A stretch of 64,000 bases of DNA from Archilochus colubris (lineage: Eukaryota > Chordata > Aves > Apodiformes > Trochilidae), in NCBI GenBank assembly GCA_023079485.1, contig CM041084.1:10042609-10106608 (forward strand), given 5' to 3'. Below, piece after piece: positions 26,320 through 38,442 of the stretch; the first letter of the stretch is position 1, and every line of letters starts with the position of its first letter. A model generated the notes under the pieces. It was not told where the DNA came from. It ran no database searches and was given only the letters and a program-made list of their open reading frames with translations. The position numbers were made by a program, and so were the translations under genes.

Positions 26320-26884
26320 TGTGGGTTAACCCCAAGAAGCAGCTCATCCCCACAGAGCCCCTCTCTCACTCTCCCCCAGTGGGATGGAGAAGAGTAACAG
26401 AAGGGTAGAAGTAAGAAAGCTCATGGGTTCAGATGAAGACAGTTTAACAGGTAAAAATGTCACACAGAGGCAAAGCAAGCCAAGGAATTAATTCATTACT
26501 TCCCATCAGCAGGCAGGTGTTCAGCCATCTCCAGGAAAGCAGGGCTCCATCATGAGTACAGTGACTTGGGAAGACAAACATCACCCCAAATGTCCTCCTT
26601 CCTCCTCCTTCCTCCAGCTTTTAATGCTGAGCATGACACCATATGGTATGAAATATCCCTTTGGTCAGCTGGGGTCCCAGCTCCCTACTTCTTGTGCACC
26701 TCCAGCTTCCTAACTCACAGTGCAGCCTGGGAAGCAGAGGAGGCCTTGACACTGTGGAAGAAATACTTAGTAATAGCTTAAACACTGGTGTGTTGTCAAC
26801 ACTATTTGGGTCTCAAATCAAAAACAGTGCCCTAAGGGCTGCTATGAAGAAAATTAACTCTATACCATCCAAACCTTTTGTACA
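26320..26884 (+). mobile_element. Solo LTR, common avian ERV type
   Basis: Starts TGTGGGTTAACCCC and carries in order the blocks I recognise from a widespread avian LTR family: CAGTGGGATGGAGAAGAG, GACAGTTTAACAGGTAAA, TTCAGCCATCTCCAGGAAAG, a CTTTTAATGCTGAGCATGAC block, CCCTTTGGTCAGCTGGGGTC and ATGAAGAAAATTAACTCTAT. The 3' end near TTTTGTACA is degenerate and a target-site duplication is not clear. There is no primer-binding site or gag, pol or env sequence next to it, so it is a solo LTR. The family (probably ERVL-like) is recalled from related bird genomes and not checked against a library. Confidence 0.8.
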
Positions 26885-29800
26885 TCCTGGTTTAGAAGAG
26901 TGATGAAGGAGAATAGGTTCCCTAGAGTCAGCTCACAAATGGGGCAACAAGGGAAGTATTATTCACATCCTCTCATAACATAACATTTATAGGACACTTG
27001 ATGAAATTATTAGGTTACAGTGTTAAAATAAAAAGAATTACTTTTCCAAACAATGCATAGTAAAATTACAGGATGCAGACTCTGAGGATGCTGTGTCACT
27101 GTGATTGTGTTCAGTCCAACCCATGGAGTTCAAACCTGTGTATATTAAGTAGTAAGGAGTTGGATTCAAATTTAGCTCAAGATATTCCTGCACTACAGGA
27201 GAGTAGTGGGAGAACCCATGCAGGCAAGATTAATTTTATATACAATTTTCTTCCCATAACTTTTCCTGCTGCATCCACTACAAATTACTGTCAGAGACAG
27301 ACTAATCACCTGATTTTAACTGTGTGTTAACATAGTATGGTATTTATGTTCTTATTTTCAGAGAAGTTATTCACAGATGAACACAAATCAAGATGGAACA
27401 AGCAAACATCATATTTAATGGGAGCCAGTACGGCTGCAGCAATCTCTGAACATTGAGGTCCAGGACATTAGGAAGTTCAGTTCACATTGCACATAAATAA
27501 CTTCTTTATGAAAAGACATCTGTAAAAAAAGAAAGCTCTGTGCAGATCTGAATTAAACAATGTCACCTTGGCAAGCAAGTATTTGGAAGAGTGGAAAAAA
27601 CCCTCAATGCTCTCCATATATTTATATAAGCAGTAAATGCAGTTTATGGGCGGATGTTATCATAACCTATGCTCACAATCACTTTGCTGTTCTCTGCAAT
27701 TGTCAGGGCAAAAAACATTTCTGCAAGAACATAAAGATAATGGCAGTTAAATTTAGTTGACTATTTTAATCTTAAAATTCAGCCTCTAAACACATGTAAT
27801 TGATAGTGTATGAATGAGCCACGGAAACTTGCTTTTTATGAAGAAAATTACTAATGTTCAGTTCTGCCTTATCTCATTACTTTTTATATCACCCATTTCC
27901 TTCCAGTATGCAGTTTAGTGATCGCTGATCTACAACATTTATAGTAATTTAAATGTATTTCAGATGCTGGCTAACATGACTCCTGCCATTTCAACATGCT
28001 CGTGAGTTTCCAAGATATTCCACTTCCATTTTTGTTCTTATGGGCAGCTCATTATTTACTAGGTCTTCCATGATGACCTCCTGCTTTACCCAGGCTGGAA
28101 GGCATTCCTTTCACACACAGCTTTCCAAGACCTTTCCAGCACAACTGGGAAGATCAGCTATGACCAGGAGAGAAAAGACAGTGAGACCAGAGGAGCAAAG
28201 GAGGTTCTGGGATGTGGACAAGGAGTCCTTGATGGGCTCAGACACTTGCTGATGTTGATGTTGTACTGTTCTGCAGCTCTGCAGTGCTGTTCCCACTCTG
28301 CTTTGCAAGGCTGCCCTGCCATGGAGAAGGGTGCCAGGTGTGTACTTCTGAGTCTGCTTCCAGTTATACATGGGTTTGACTTTGCTCCATTTGGAGACGG
28401 GCAGAGCTCTGTACATTTTCCAGCTGAAGCAAGCAGAATTGATGGACAAGCTGACATTCAAATATTATTTGAATTAACTTTTAAAGTTATAATGTGAGAT
28501 CTTAAAACTGATGATAACTGTTCTCAAGCTGCACTGAGATGCCAAATCATTTGCTTGTGTTTGCATGTCAGGACAGCCCCATGGGGCTGCCAGGAGAGCT
28601 CATAGATAAACTAAGTCACTTTGGGGTGAAAATGATCCAGACCCAGCCAGGGGGACTGTTCAAGCTGTTGTTACAGAATCCTGAAAGACCTCAAGCTGGA
28701 TGAAAATAGAGGAAGCCACTGAAGTTCATCCATTCACATAATTTTTAAGATCCACTTCTTTACAGTTATATAGCAGCGAAATGTTACTCATGGCTCCTGA
28801 TCACATGAAATACCTGCTCTACAGCTCACAGGGTCAGAAGCTTTGCCACACCTTTAAGTATGACAGCAAAATGCTCTCGTTGTCACAGCTGCATGGGAAC
28901 AGATCAAACAAATGATTTGCAATAGTACACATCTCAGGAACATCTCCACTGGTTTCTATAAACAAGAACTTGGAGCTAGAGACTTGAAAAGTGGCCCCTT
29001 TATATACCCAGAAGGGAAAATCAAAGACATTTCTAGTCACTTAAATAGTTGTCAGTACATAGCTACATGTTTCTGAGAAACAGATTTGCATAACAGCATT
29101 AAATTGATTGAATTAATTCAACAGCAAAGGAGTCAGCCCCTGTTCGGAGTGTCACCTGCCATTAGAAGTGCCATCTACAAATTCATATCACTAATTGGCA
29201 CACAAAACTGTAAGTGCTGTAGCAAAAACTCTATAATCCAAAGCATCAAACTTGTATGACATGTTTAGAGAACAGGATGTGTTGTAACTGTAGGTATGGA
29301 AGGAAAGGGCATCCAACACACGTCTACAAGAGCAGTGTGACTTGAGTGTGAAGCAAAGCTTTAAAATCCTTTTGTTTTTTGTTTTTTTTTTTTCTTAAGA
29401 AAAAAGCAACTTAAGAAATGGAATCCATCTAAAACGTGAGGAAATTGAATAGGAGTTTGCCATAGATAACTGCTGGAAAATCCAGTATCCTTGTTTGATA
29501 ACAGCTGATCTTTTAGACAAAGACAGTGCTATATGTACTTGAATCAGTGCAAAAAATTGGCATGTGACTATCTAAATATGTGAGTTAGGCAGAGAAGATA
29601 GGGATTAGTATATAACATAGAAAAAAGGCTGAAATGGCAGGCAGCCCTATTTAGTGCAGAGGGAGATATCACAGGAATTCCTCAGGAATCAGTCCTAAAA
29701 ATAATCTTACTTAACAGTAATAATGAATTAAATTCATAAGGCCATGGTCCAGAATTGTGGGACTTTTCTAATGAAACCTACTGATGGCACAGAGTCAAGA

Positions 29801-31114
29801 AAAATCATTGTTATTGAGGGGTTTTTTGTGTGTTTTATTCATAATCACATGGCACTTGATGGTCAAAATGTTAGAAATGGTATTAAATACAACATGAGGT
29901 GGAAGCCCATATCACAAGTGGCTGCTGCTATAAACTTTGAACCACAGCACCAACCTTGGAAGTTCCAAGGCTTGGCAAGGCAAATTTAAAGCTCTCATCA
30001 TCCAGGGTGGCATCAGGTTTCCCTCTGAAAGGAGGACTGGACTGTGCTGGAGTGATCAAGAAACATTATTTGTCTCTGTAAGAAGGCAGGAGAGAGATTG
30101 GTGTGTTAGACAGCATGGACTATTAACTCCTACTGCTATGCTGCAGTCCCACAGGGTGTTTGGTAAAGATACTTCCTGCAGAGATAAGAGGTGATCTGGG
30201 AAAATGCAAGTTTCTGAGTGAAATGCTTTATACAGCTGTAGTAACCAGTGCTCAGCAAACATTAATTTCAACTTTAAAAAGTGCAAAAAGAAGAGAATAG
30301 GACTATGAAAGTGGCAGGATTTAAGACACATCTGCCTAAATGTTTTAATTCTGTTATAAAGCACAAAACATTTGTTGCCTTTTTCAAACACAAAACCAAA
30401 AAGCTTTAGTGGAAAATAATCTAGATCAATTCAAATTCGAAAAAATAAGTAATACAGAATTAGAACAAAAAAATTCAAGAAACCTAATATAGAGGGGTTT
30501 CTGGGGTGGCTTCAATCTGGACTGAAGGATTCATTGCAATGTTTTGGTCATATTTGTTTTTCCAAAGCTCTGAATCATGTAGGATTTGAGACACTGCATC
30601 ATACTGATACTCTGACAGCAAGGAAGGAGAATAAGAATTTTCAGCTCTTGAGAAAACCACATTGCACAGACTCTCTGTCTCCTCCAGAATGATTTCACAG
30701 GAACAGTCCAGGGCAGTCTACAATACTTTTAGTAAAATTGCACATATTTCTTGCAATGCAGAAAACTGTTAGATAAATGACAGGTATGACCTTGTCATCC
30801 AGAAATGGAGTAGATGGTGTTAATGATGCTTGCTTCACTTTACATGCAACCCTGCAACATGTCAACTTAAACAAATACCCCAAACAAAATGTCTCTTCTC
30901 GGAGCTTCTGTGTTCTCTCTCCCTTTTAGTGCCAAACCAACCTGTCTGCTGGTAAATTTGAGGTTTGTCTCCATGCATATTTTCACCAAAAATCCCTAAA
31001 TCAACACCAAAATTTTACCCTTAATCCTTTTTGAACTGGAATTTTGGTGGGGAAGGAGGCTATTTCAGAGTGCAAGATGTGACTCAAAAACAAGTCTAAG
31101 GAAAGCTGAATTCA

Positions 31115-31245
31115 TAGCTAAATAGTAGGGCTAGGATTCAGAAGGTCTGGACTATATCCTTGACTGCCACATACTTCCTGTATAAGCTAGGCATATCTGA
31201 AATATTCAGTTTCCCTCCTAGAAAAAAAAGGGGATTAGTTTTATC
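31115..31245 (+). repeat. Possible MIR-like SINE remnant
   Basis: The stretch has an aggattcagaaggtctgg block, then a tgactgccacatacttcctg block, then tcagtttccctcctag and a ggggatta segment. These match in order the forward MIR consensus (TCTGCCACTTACTAGCTGTG, CTCAGTTTCCTCATCTG, AATGGGGATAAT). Divergence is high and MIR copies are rare in birds. Confidence 0.4.
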
Positions 31246-33759
31246 AAGTTAGTAAATCAGGAGAAGATATTAGCAGATATTCTTCAAGCACTTTGACAGA
31301 TGTTTTTGAGAGAGTATAGAGCTGCAAGATCAATATAACTTATATTTCATCACATGGTGTCTGCACCTGGAACTTACTCTGTTTCTTGGTAGAAGTTTTA
31401 ATTATTTATATGCTGCAGATTTTAAATGTGAAATATTGGCATAAACTTATCTCCCTCTTGGTAAAATTAATTTTCTTTGACTTCTCTCTTCATCATTCAT
31501 TCCTCAATCCCTTCTCTTGAAGCTACTAAAATTTTCCTAAATTTATACTTAACCAATTGCTCCTGACTTAAGAAAACTCAACTTGTAGATCTTCTGAAAT
31601 GCCACAGGTAGGATCTTATACTATCCCCACACATGGGAACAGTGTGACAAATCTTTCTTTCTGCTTTAAGCAACCTCTGCCCCCATTTCCCACCCCCATC
31701 ACTTTGCCTACAGCAACTCTCAGTCTTCAAAATGAATCAGAGATAAGCACAGAGACAGAACCCTGCCAGGGTATCAGAGAGAGAGGCTCAGATTGATTAG
31801 CATCACACCTCATGTCTGTGCAAATATTGTGATTCCCTTCCCTTGCCTGCTGGACCAGGAACCTGGAGACTGCTCTCCACCAGCTGTTGCTGCTGATTTC
31901 CAGGAGAGAGACAGAAATGAACCCATTAGCTCTCAACTCCACTCCAGTGAAGCTGATATAACAAATAATGTGAATTGACAACCCCTGCAGTATCAGAAAC
32001 AAACCCCTTTGATTGCATAATTAACTGCCTAATCACAATCTTGCTCCTTTCCAACAAAACCAATTCAACTGGTTTTTCCAGCTTCAGATAGAAGCAAGCT
32101 GCACTTCCCTACATAAAATCATTTGCAGAGGGTATGATGCATTATTTATATTCTGGATGTCACCCTCAGAAATAAATACTTTAACCTGAATCTCACAAAT
32201 ACTGCCAAAATACCCATGATTTATTGATGAATGGAATAGCATATGAATGGAATGAGGTCTTAAATGCTATGTATTAGGAAAAGTGATGTTACTCAAAATC
32301 AGTAGCTTTTTTCCAGTTTCACCTCCTGTCATAACACCTTTAGATATTTTTACAGCCTGACAGGGAGAAAACAGCTTTGAATCTGGCAAAAATATTCTTT
32401 GAAAATTATTTATATGGTGGTACATTTTCAAAAGGATGTGACAGATGAAAGCAGAAATATGTGAATAAAAGTATAAAATGGGCAATATTACACAAATCCC
32501 GGGAGAAAATTTTCCTTCTTGGAAAAAGTAGCATCATGCCATGTTCCCTTGCAACAGCAAGAAACAGAGAAGCAAAGTTTGTAACAGACACATGAGCCCA
32601 AGAAGGCTTTCTAGCTTGTATGAGTACATGAAAATTCTGGATTTTGGGTCCTGTCACAGAGGGAGAAAAGCAAGGAAAGACAGGAAGAAGTTGCTACTTT
32701 GGACCATCTTAAACTTCATCTTAACATTACAGAGTTGATTGACTCTTCATTGAAACTGGGATGAAAGCAACCAAGGAAGTTTTTCATTATTAAATATAGT
32801 CTACTATGTTTAGCAACTTCATCTGTTCTTGGAAATCAGCAACATTTTTGAAACAGTAAAGTCTGAGAAATTTGCTGTGTGATGAAGCTTTCCATTCCAC
32901 GGGGAGCTGAAATTCTGAAGAAGTGCACTGATATGTCACAGTGTTTTCATCTGCATAATCAGCCTGGAAATTTCTGTCTTAAGGGCTGGGGAAGGAAGAT
33001 CTCCCAGTGTCCAGCAAGAGCAAGAAAATCTCTTGGTGTGCAGCAAAGCAGCGTGGAGCAGCACAGAGTGCTGAGGCCAGAGGCTAGAAGGCAGTAAAGA
33101 AAATGCATTATCCTAGTTAGGAAACTCGAGGCTGCAACTTGGTTGTAAAGGTCAGAAGCCACTTGCTACCCTATGAGCAAACCAAACACTTCAGTATACA
33201 GATTGTCCAAAGAAACCACTATTTTTTAAACCTAATGACACATTGCATGGGGAAAGCTAAAACACTCAAAAACAATGCCAAATGCTGAGATGAATAATTA
33301 CAAGTCAGAGGAAATAAAGTATTCAGCCCAGACATTTGGAGAACATATATAGAAGTACAGTTGTACTATTCATGGATCAGTATATGAATAGGTAATTGGA
33401 AGAAAATTTCTAGGCTAAGGATGAATGCAGAGCACAATGGAGGGAGAAGACAAATTTAGACTAAAAATCTCTTAATAGTACTCACATTTTCTTTCAAAGT
33501 ATCTACGTCAGTGGCAGTTTCTGTTGATCCAGGAACAAAGGACCCATGTTAGCCTGAATCTACAGATCAAACAAGTGACTGGAATAGCATTAATAGAGAG
33601 CTTTATGAGATCAGTTGACAAAGAATCAAAACCTAATGATTTTTGTAATTCATTTACATGTTTATAATCTCAGATTTAGAAAAGTTTATAGGTTTTTTTC
33701 TAATTTTTTTTCCAGAACTTTGGACTTACTAATGCAATTAAGATTCTATAGTCTTACAG

Positions 33760-34000
33760 GAGTGTAGGAAGTATAAGTTTATGGGTCATGAGGTCTAATC
33801 CCCTGCTGTTTTAGATTCATACCATATTACCCCCTCTAATTCATATAAAGAGGTATCTAAAGGTGGAATTTTCCTTAGATGCCATCAGGTTTTTTCAAAG
33901 CCCATGTCCTCTGGCAAGTGCAAACAACTTTCTAACTTCCAGCCTCAGTTTATATGAAGCCAGTCAATATCTGACTTTTGTAGGAAAATCTGCATGGGTA
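33760..34000 (-). repeat. Possible old, degenerate CR1 3' fragment
   Basis: The + strand reads gggtcatgaggtctaatccc, later accatattaccccctctaat and then ctaacttccagcc. This order resembles the reverse complement of the 3' part of old CR1 copies (tcatctagtctgacctcctg, then ttacccc, then taacttccagcc). No terminal 8-bp repeat tail can be made out. Confidence 0.3.
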
Positions 34001-36678
34001 GAAGAACAATAAAAAACTCCTCTGCTAACATTTGTGCATGCAAGAACAGTTGTTACGCAACAGTAATCCTTTTAAAAAAAACCCTCCCACTCCTCAGGAT
34101 GTTTCAAAGCATTGCTGTAAATTCACTGTTAACACTGCAGTGAAAATACTGAGGGTTGTAAAGTAAATATCATCTTACTGCATGTCCTGGGAGCGGGACA
34201 ATAAAACTCGAGATTGTGGGTTTAAATTCAGATCCAGATTGCATAAGCAGCTGAAAGAATGGGAAAACTTCAATGTTTCTATAGCACACTCCTGTCAGGC
34301 TGCCAATAAAAGGGAGAGTGTGAGGGGTAGCAGCACTGCCAGGGATTGCTGACCCCACTGCAGGGACACGGATCTCCCCGCTACAGCCCCCGACAGGCTT
34401 CAGGCACATCCTTCCTGCAGCCCTCCCTTGGGTTAAACAGGAGATATCCCAGAGGCAGGATCAGTGCTCAGCCTGGATTTTTGGCTTTGCATTCAGGCAA
34501 AAACCAAATTTGCAAATAGAACACTCAAGTGAGGTGTTTAAAGTTAGATAAACATGAAGGGGGACTAAATGACAAAAAACCCCAGAAAACCCCCAGTCAA
34601 AAAACTCCCGGTGTTGCCTGTGTCTTCCAAGCATTAGCTGTTGTTTGGAGCATCAGGGCAAGTTTGGAGCTATGCCCTGAGCAAGGTATATGCTGGGTTT
34701 TTAAAGGATTTTTAAAAAACTTATTTACAAAATGGATTCCATATGTTACATGACCAAATGGTACTTTCAGTTGTCTAAATTGATAAATTATTGTTCTAAT
34801 TTAAGAAACAGGATGTTATGGTCTTTATAATCAAAATGAAAATGATTCTTTAAAGATGTTGTGTATTTCAGGGAAACAGTATTTTTCTTCATTTTTTTAT
34901 TGTTGAGTAATAAGGTCAAGTTAAGTGTTTTTTTAAAACAGGCCATATGGTTTGGGTACTTATCTGAGCAACAGAAGCTAGAGCCTGCAGGAATGATTAA
35001 TTTGTCCAGTTGATCACCTGGCTAAGACATAATCATCCTGTATTACTCAGATTATATTTTAATTTTCAAATTGCTTCTCATTAATACATCTCTGTATAAC
35101 AAAATATCCCCCAGTAGTGAGGATACCCCCAGTTAATTACATTATAAACTTGCTTACTGATTCCCTCACTATTTGCAGAGTATTTTTATTTTATATCCTA
35201 CAGAGACAGGCAGCCAAAGCCCAAGGCACTAATTAAGAGCAGGTAAAGAGTATAATCAGGAAACCAGGAATAAGCAGTGGTTGAGGACTATTGCTAAATA
35301 AAGCCTTTCTGAACAGAGAATTTCACAGCTTAACAGGATTGTGTTGAGAAGCAGTCTCAGTTACAAAGGCATCAGCTTAGAAATACAGAAGGCCTTCAAA
35401 ATAAAGCAAAGCTCTTCATTTTGATATCTTGTGTCTTCCAAATTCAATATTCATATTTAATTGAATATTCTAGGGCACTGACCCTTTTCTCTAGGATGTT
35501 ACTAGAGAAATACTTATCTTCCTCTGTGAAAAATTGATAGCTGGTTTGATGCAACCTATACTTACTTACTAAATGGTTTTATACAAAAACAAAACTGCAC
35601 ATCAGCTGGCTCACAATATAATTCAGCCTATGTTGTTAAGGAAAGATGAGGCTATTAAAATACAGCCAATTATGAATAATAGAACTTAATTAATAGAAAG
35701 CATCTTATTTTGTTTAGGTGGACACATCAGGTCTGGTTATTTAGAACTTATTATTATACATCATATGCAGTTCAAGGGATGCTCTTTGCAGACTGAAATG
35801 ACCTCTCTCCTGTCACAGAGTCACTGCAGAAGGAGTCACCCCCAGTGTACAGGGAGGCTGCATGCAGGCTCTGCCTCTTCCCCAGCAGCTTGCAGAGCAG
35901 GTTGATGCTTTTCCTGGACACAGGATCTCAGGCCTCTCACTGAGTTCCTGGTTTCTCCTATTACCTCTCACCTATGGGAGAACCTCTGCCCAGGCACAAG
36001 CAAAAAGACCTGGAACTGGGAGCTACATTAGAATTTGGTCTACATACTGCAAATGGAAAAGTAGATGTCCTATAAAAGCAACCTCATTCTATAATCCAGC
36101 CCCAAATTTACACATACATAAACACACATGGAGTTTGCAATGCTTTTTCTTTTGCTGTCTGCTGCAGCTCTTTGGTTCAGCATTCTTGCAGAGAGGGGCA
36201 GAGGAGAATGCAGGCATTCCCCCCTTTCTGATTTTCACTGTCCTAGGCACTGATCTCCTTTACCTTTTGAAATGTCCCAACTGGAACCTCCTTGGTACAA
36301 CTGGAGAAAACTGGCAGCTCTGCCCTCTGTTCAAGGCTGCCTGAGGGCCAGTGGTAATGGGTACAGATCTAAGAAGAGATTCCTGCAGCTGATACCACCA
36401 AGCATAACTATGCTGAACTTGTAACTGAAGTGTTTACTTCTTCAAACTGCTTCTTGAGTGCATGCTTCCTCACCCTACTCCCAGATACAGTTTTTTGCTT
36501 TATTCCGTGGACATCCATTTCTCTTCCTGCAGGAGTCTGTCAGCATTGAATAGGATTAAAATTATTTTTAATTTTTTTTTTTAAGGTATCCACTTTTTGT
36601 GTTTGACAGGACTCGGACTTACCATGGAAAACTGCAGGTGCTGTTGCCAGCTCTGAGGGCAATCAGTCCAGATGCCAG

Positions 36679-36690
36679 CCCCCCCCCCCC
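36679..36690. repeat. Poly-C run
   Basis: Twelve consecutive cytosines in intergenic DNA. Confidence 0.8.
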
Positions 36691-38397
36691 GCACACCTCC
36701 ACCCTTGCATGTTCAGGCTCATAAGCCCTGAAATAGCTCATGTGCAGACATCAAGGTGACCTGGTTGTGGAACCACCCAGTTAGCAATGAAGAGGACCTG
36801 CATGTGGGCAGGGACAGAGAAGCCCTTAGCAGTCATGTAACTGAATGCAAAAGGGTTCAGACTGACATGTGCCTTATACAGGCACACACAAAATATGGCA
36901 GATGATGAGAGCTGAGGTCTCTCAAAGGGTCAGACGACATCTCTGAGTGATGTTCTACAGACACAGAGAGGACAAATTTCCTGGTTGATGAGAGACAGCA
37001 AAATAGCTCTCTCTCCCTCTCTCTTTGGCCCTGCTGGCTGTTGCCACCAGAGGAAGTGCTCTGCTCCATGAGATGAAACCTCCTCCTCCATGTGCTCACC
37101 TCCTTCACAGACCCCTCCAGCAATGCATCCCTGCCAGTCTTTCCCTGATGTATCTTTCCCATGGCAGGAGCATGCTTTTTTTCTTTTCCCCCATGCAATA
37201 CAATTCAGTTCTAATCACATTGATGAGAATCCCTGAGCTGCCAGGGCAGGAGGACCATTTTCAGTTTTGAAAATATTCTTTGTGACTGCATCTCAGAAAT
37301 ACATAAATTGCATAAATAAAAGAAGTTCTGTGCAAAATCTTTAAAAATTTTTATTCTCTAATTCCTCTTGATGCCATTATGGTGTTATTAACTAATACCT
37401 CTAATACCATAAAGATGTAAACACTTATTTGTTCACAGCTTTATATATAACACATCTCAGAGAAGGCTGTTAAGTATGTGACATTAAAAACTGAAAACAG
37501 ATAAGAAAAAAAGAGCAAAACCAGAAGAAACATACAGTGAATTACAGCATAAATAGGAATTCTATTTACACACATTAATCAATACATCATAGTCTGTACA
37601 TTTTGTAAAAAACAATGACATTCATTTACATCATCTTTAATTTATACTTGACAGATGAAAAGTTAAAGATGACAAAAGATAATTTCAAAACAATTCTCAT
37701 GTGCCAGGAAAAAAAAGAAACTCTGCAGGTTAGCACGAACTTATTACAGCACACTGGGAAATAAAGGGTGCTGGGACGTTTCAGCCTCTGGTTTGGCTGA
37801 CAATAGAAATGTCACTGATGTACATTTAACAACATAGTGTTGTCATTGGGCAGAACCAGGCTCAACATAGAGGGGTTAAACAATATCACAGAATCCCCCT
37901 TTTAAATGTTACCCTGATATGCTCTTGTAACATGCATGTTATAACATATTATTTTTGTTTTATCATTGTTTCTTCATCAGCAGAACAGCACTGCATCCTA
38001 ACTCCTGCTGTTTGGTTAGGTCAGAGTAGAACTGACAGCCCACAGCTTATAGAGGCACTCATGGTAATGTAAAGGTACTTTTGTTAGTAAAAGTATTTCC
38101 TGTATGCACAGGTAGTAATTGCTTAAACAACAACCCTTATACACATAGCATCTTTCTCTGCAGGTTACTTGCCAGTTCTTTTTTATCAGACATATCTAGT
38201 GCTTGATTTTTTCCTTAGAAATGTCTGAGAAAATCCTCTATAAAGTGAACCTGGACTTTATTAAAAATCACTTTGCTGAACTGGACAAATTTCACAGTCA
38301 AGATGGTTTTTGAACTCATAGAACTCACAACAGGAGACAAATAACGCAAATGACATCTTAGAACTTACACAGTGAGATGTGCATTTGGCAATGCCTG

Positions 38398-38442
38398 ATT
38401 CTGACAGATTCTGACAGATTCAAAGCCATTCTGACAGATTCT
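38398..38442 (+). repeat. Imperfect tandem repeat of ATTCTGACAG
   Basis: The decamer attctgacag occurs twice in tandem, then again after a 10-nt interruption, within 45 nt. Confidence 0.7.

Noticed and set aside
18420..26884. A provirus bounded by the LTRs at 18420 and 26320
   Set aside because: The two LTRs are unrelated in sequence, and the DNA between them has no gag, pol or env similarity and no primer-binding site.
28111..28461. 116-codon open frame on the - strand
   Set aside because: No similarity to a known family could be recalled, overlapping frames exist in other phases, and no exon boundaries fit.
35862..36344. 160-codon open frame on the + strand
   Set aside because: The peptide shows no recognisable domain, there is no promoter or splice context, and the base composition matches the intergenic surroundings.
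38398..38442. CRISPR-like direct repeats
   Set aside because: Three copies of a 10-nt unit, two of them adjacent, with no spacer pattern; this is a simple tandem repeat in vertebrate DNA.
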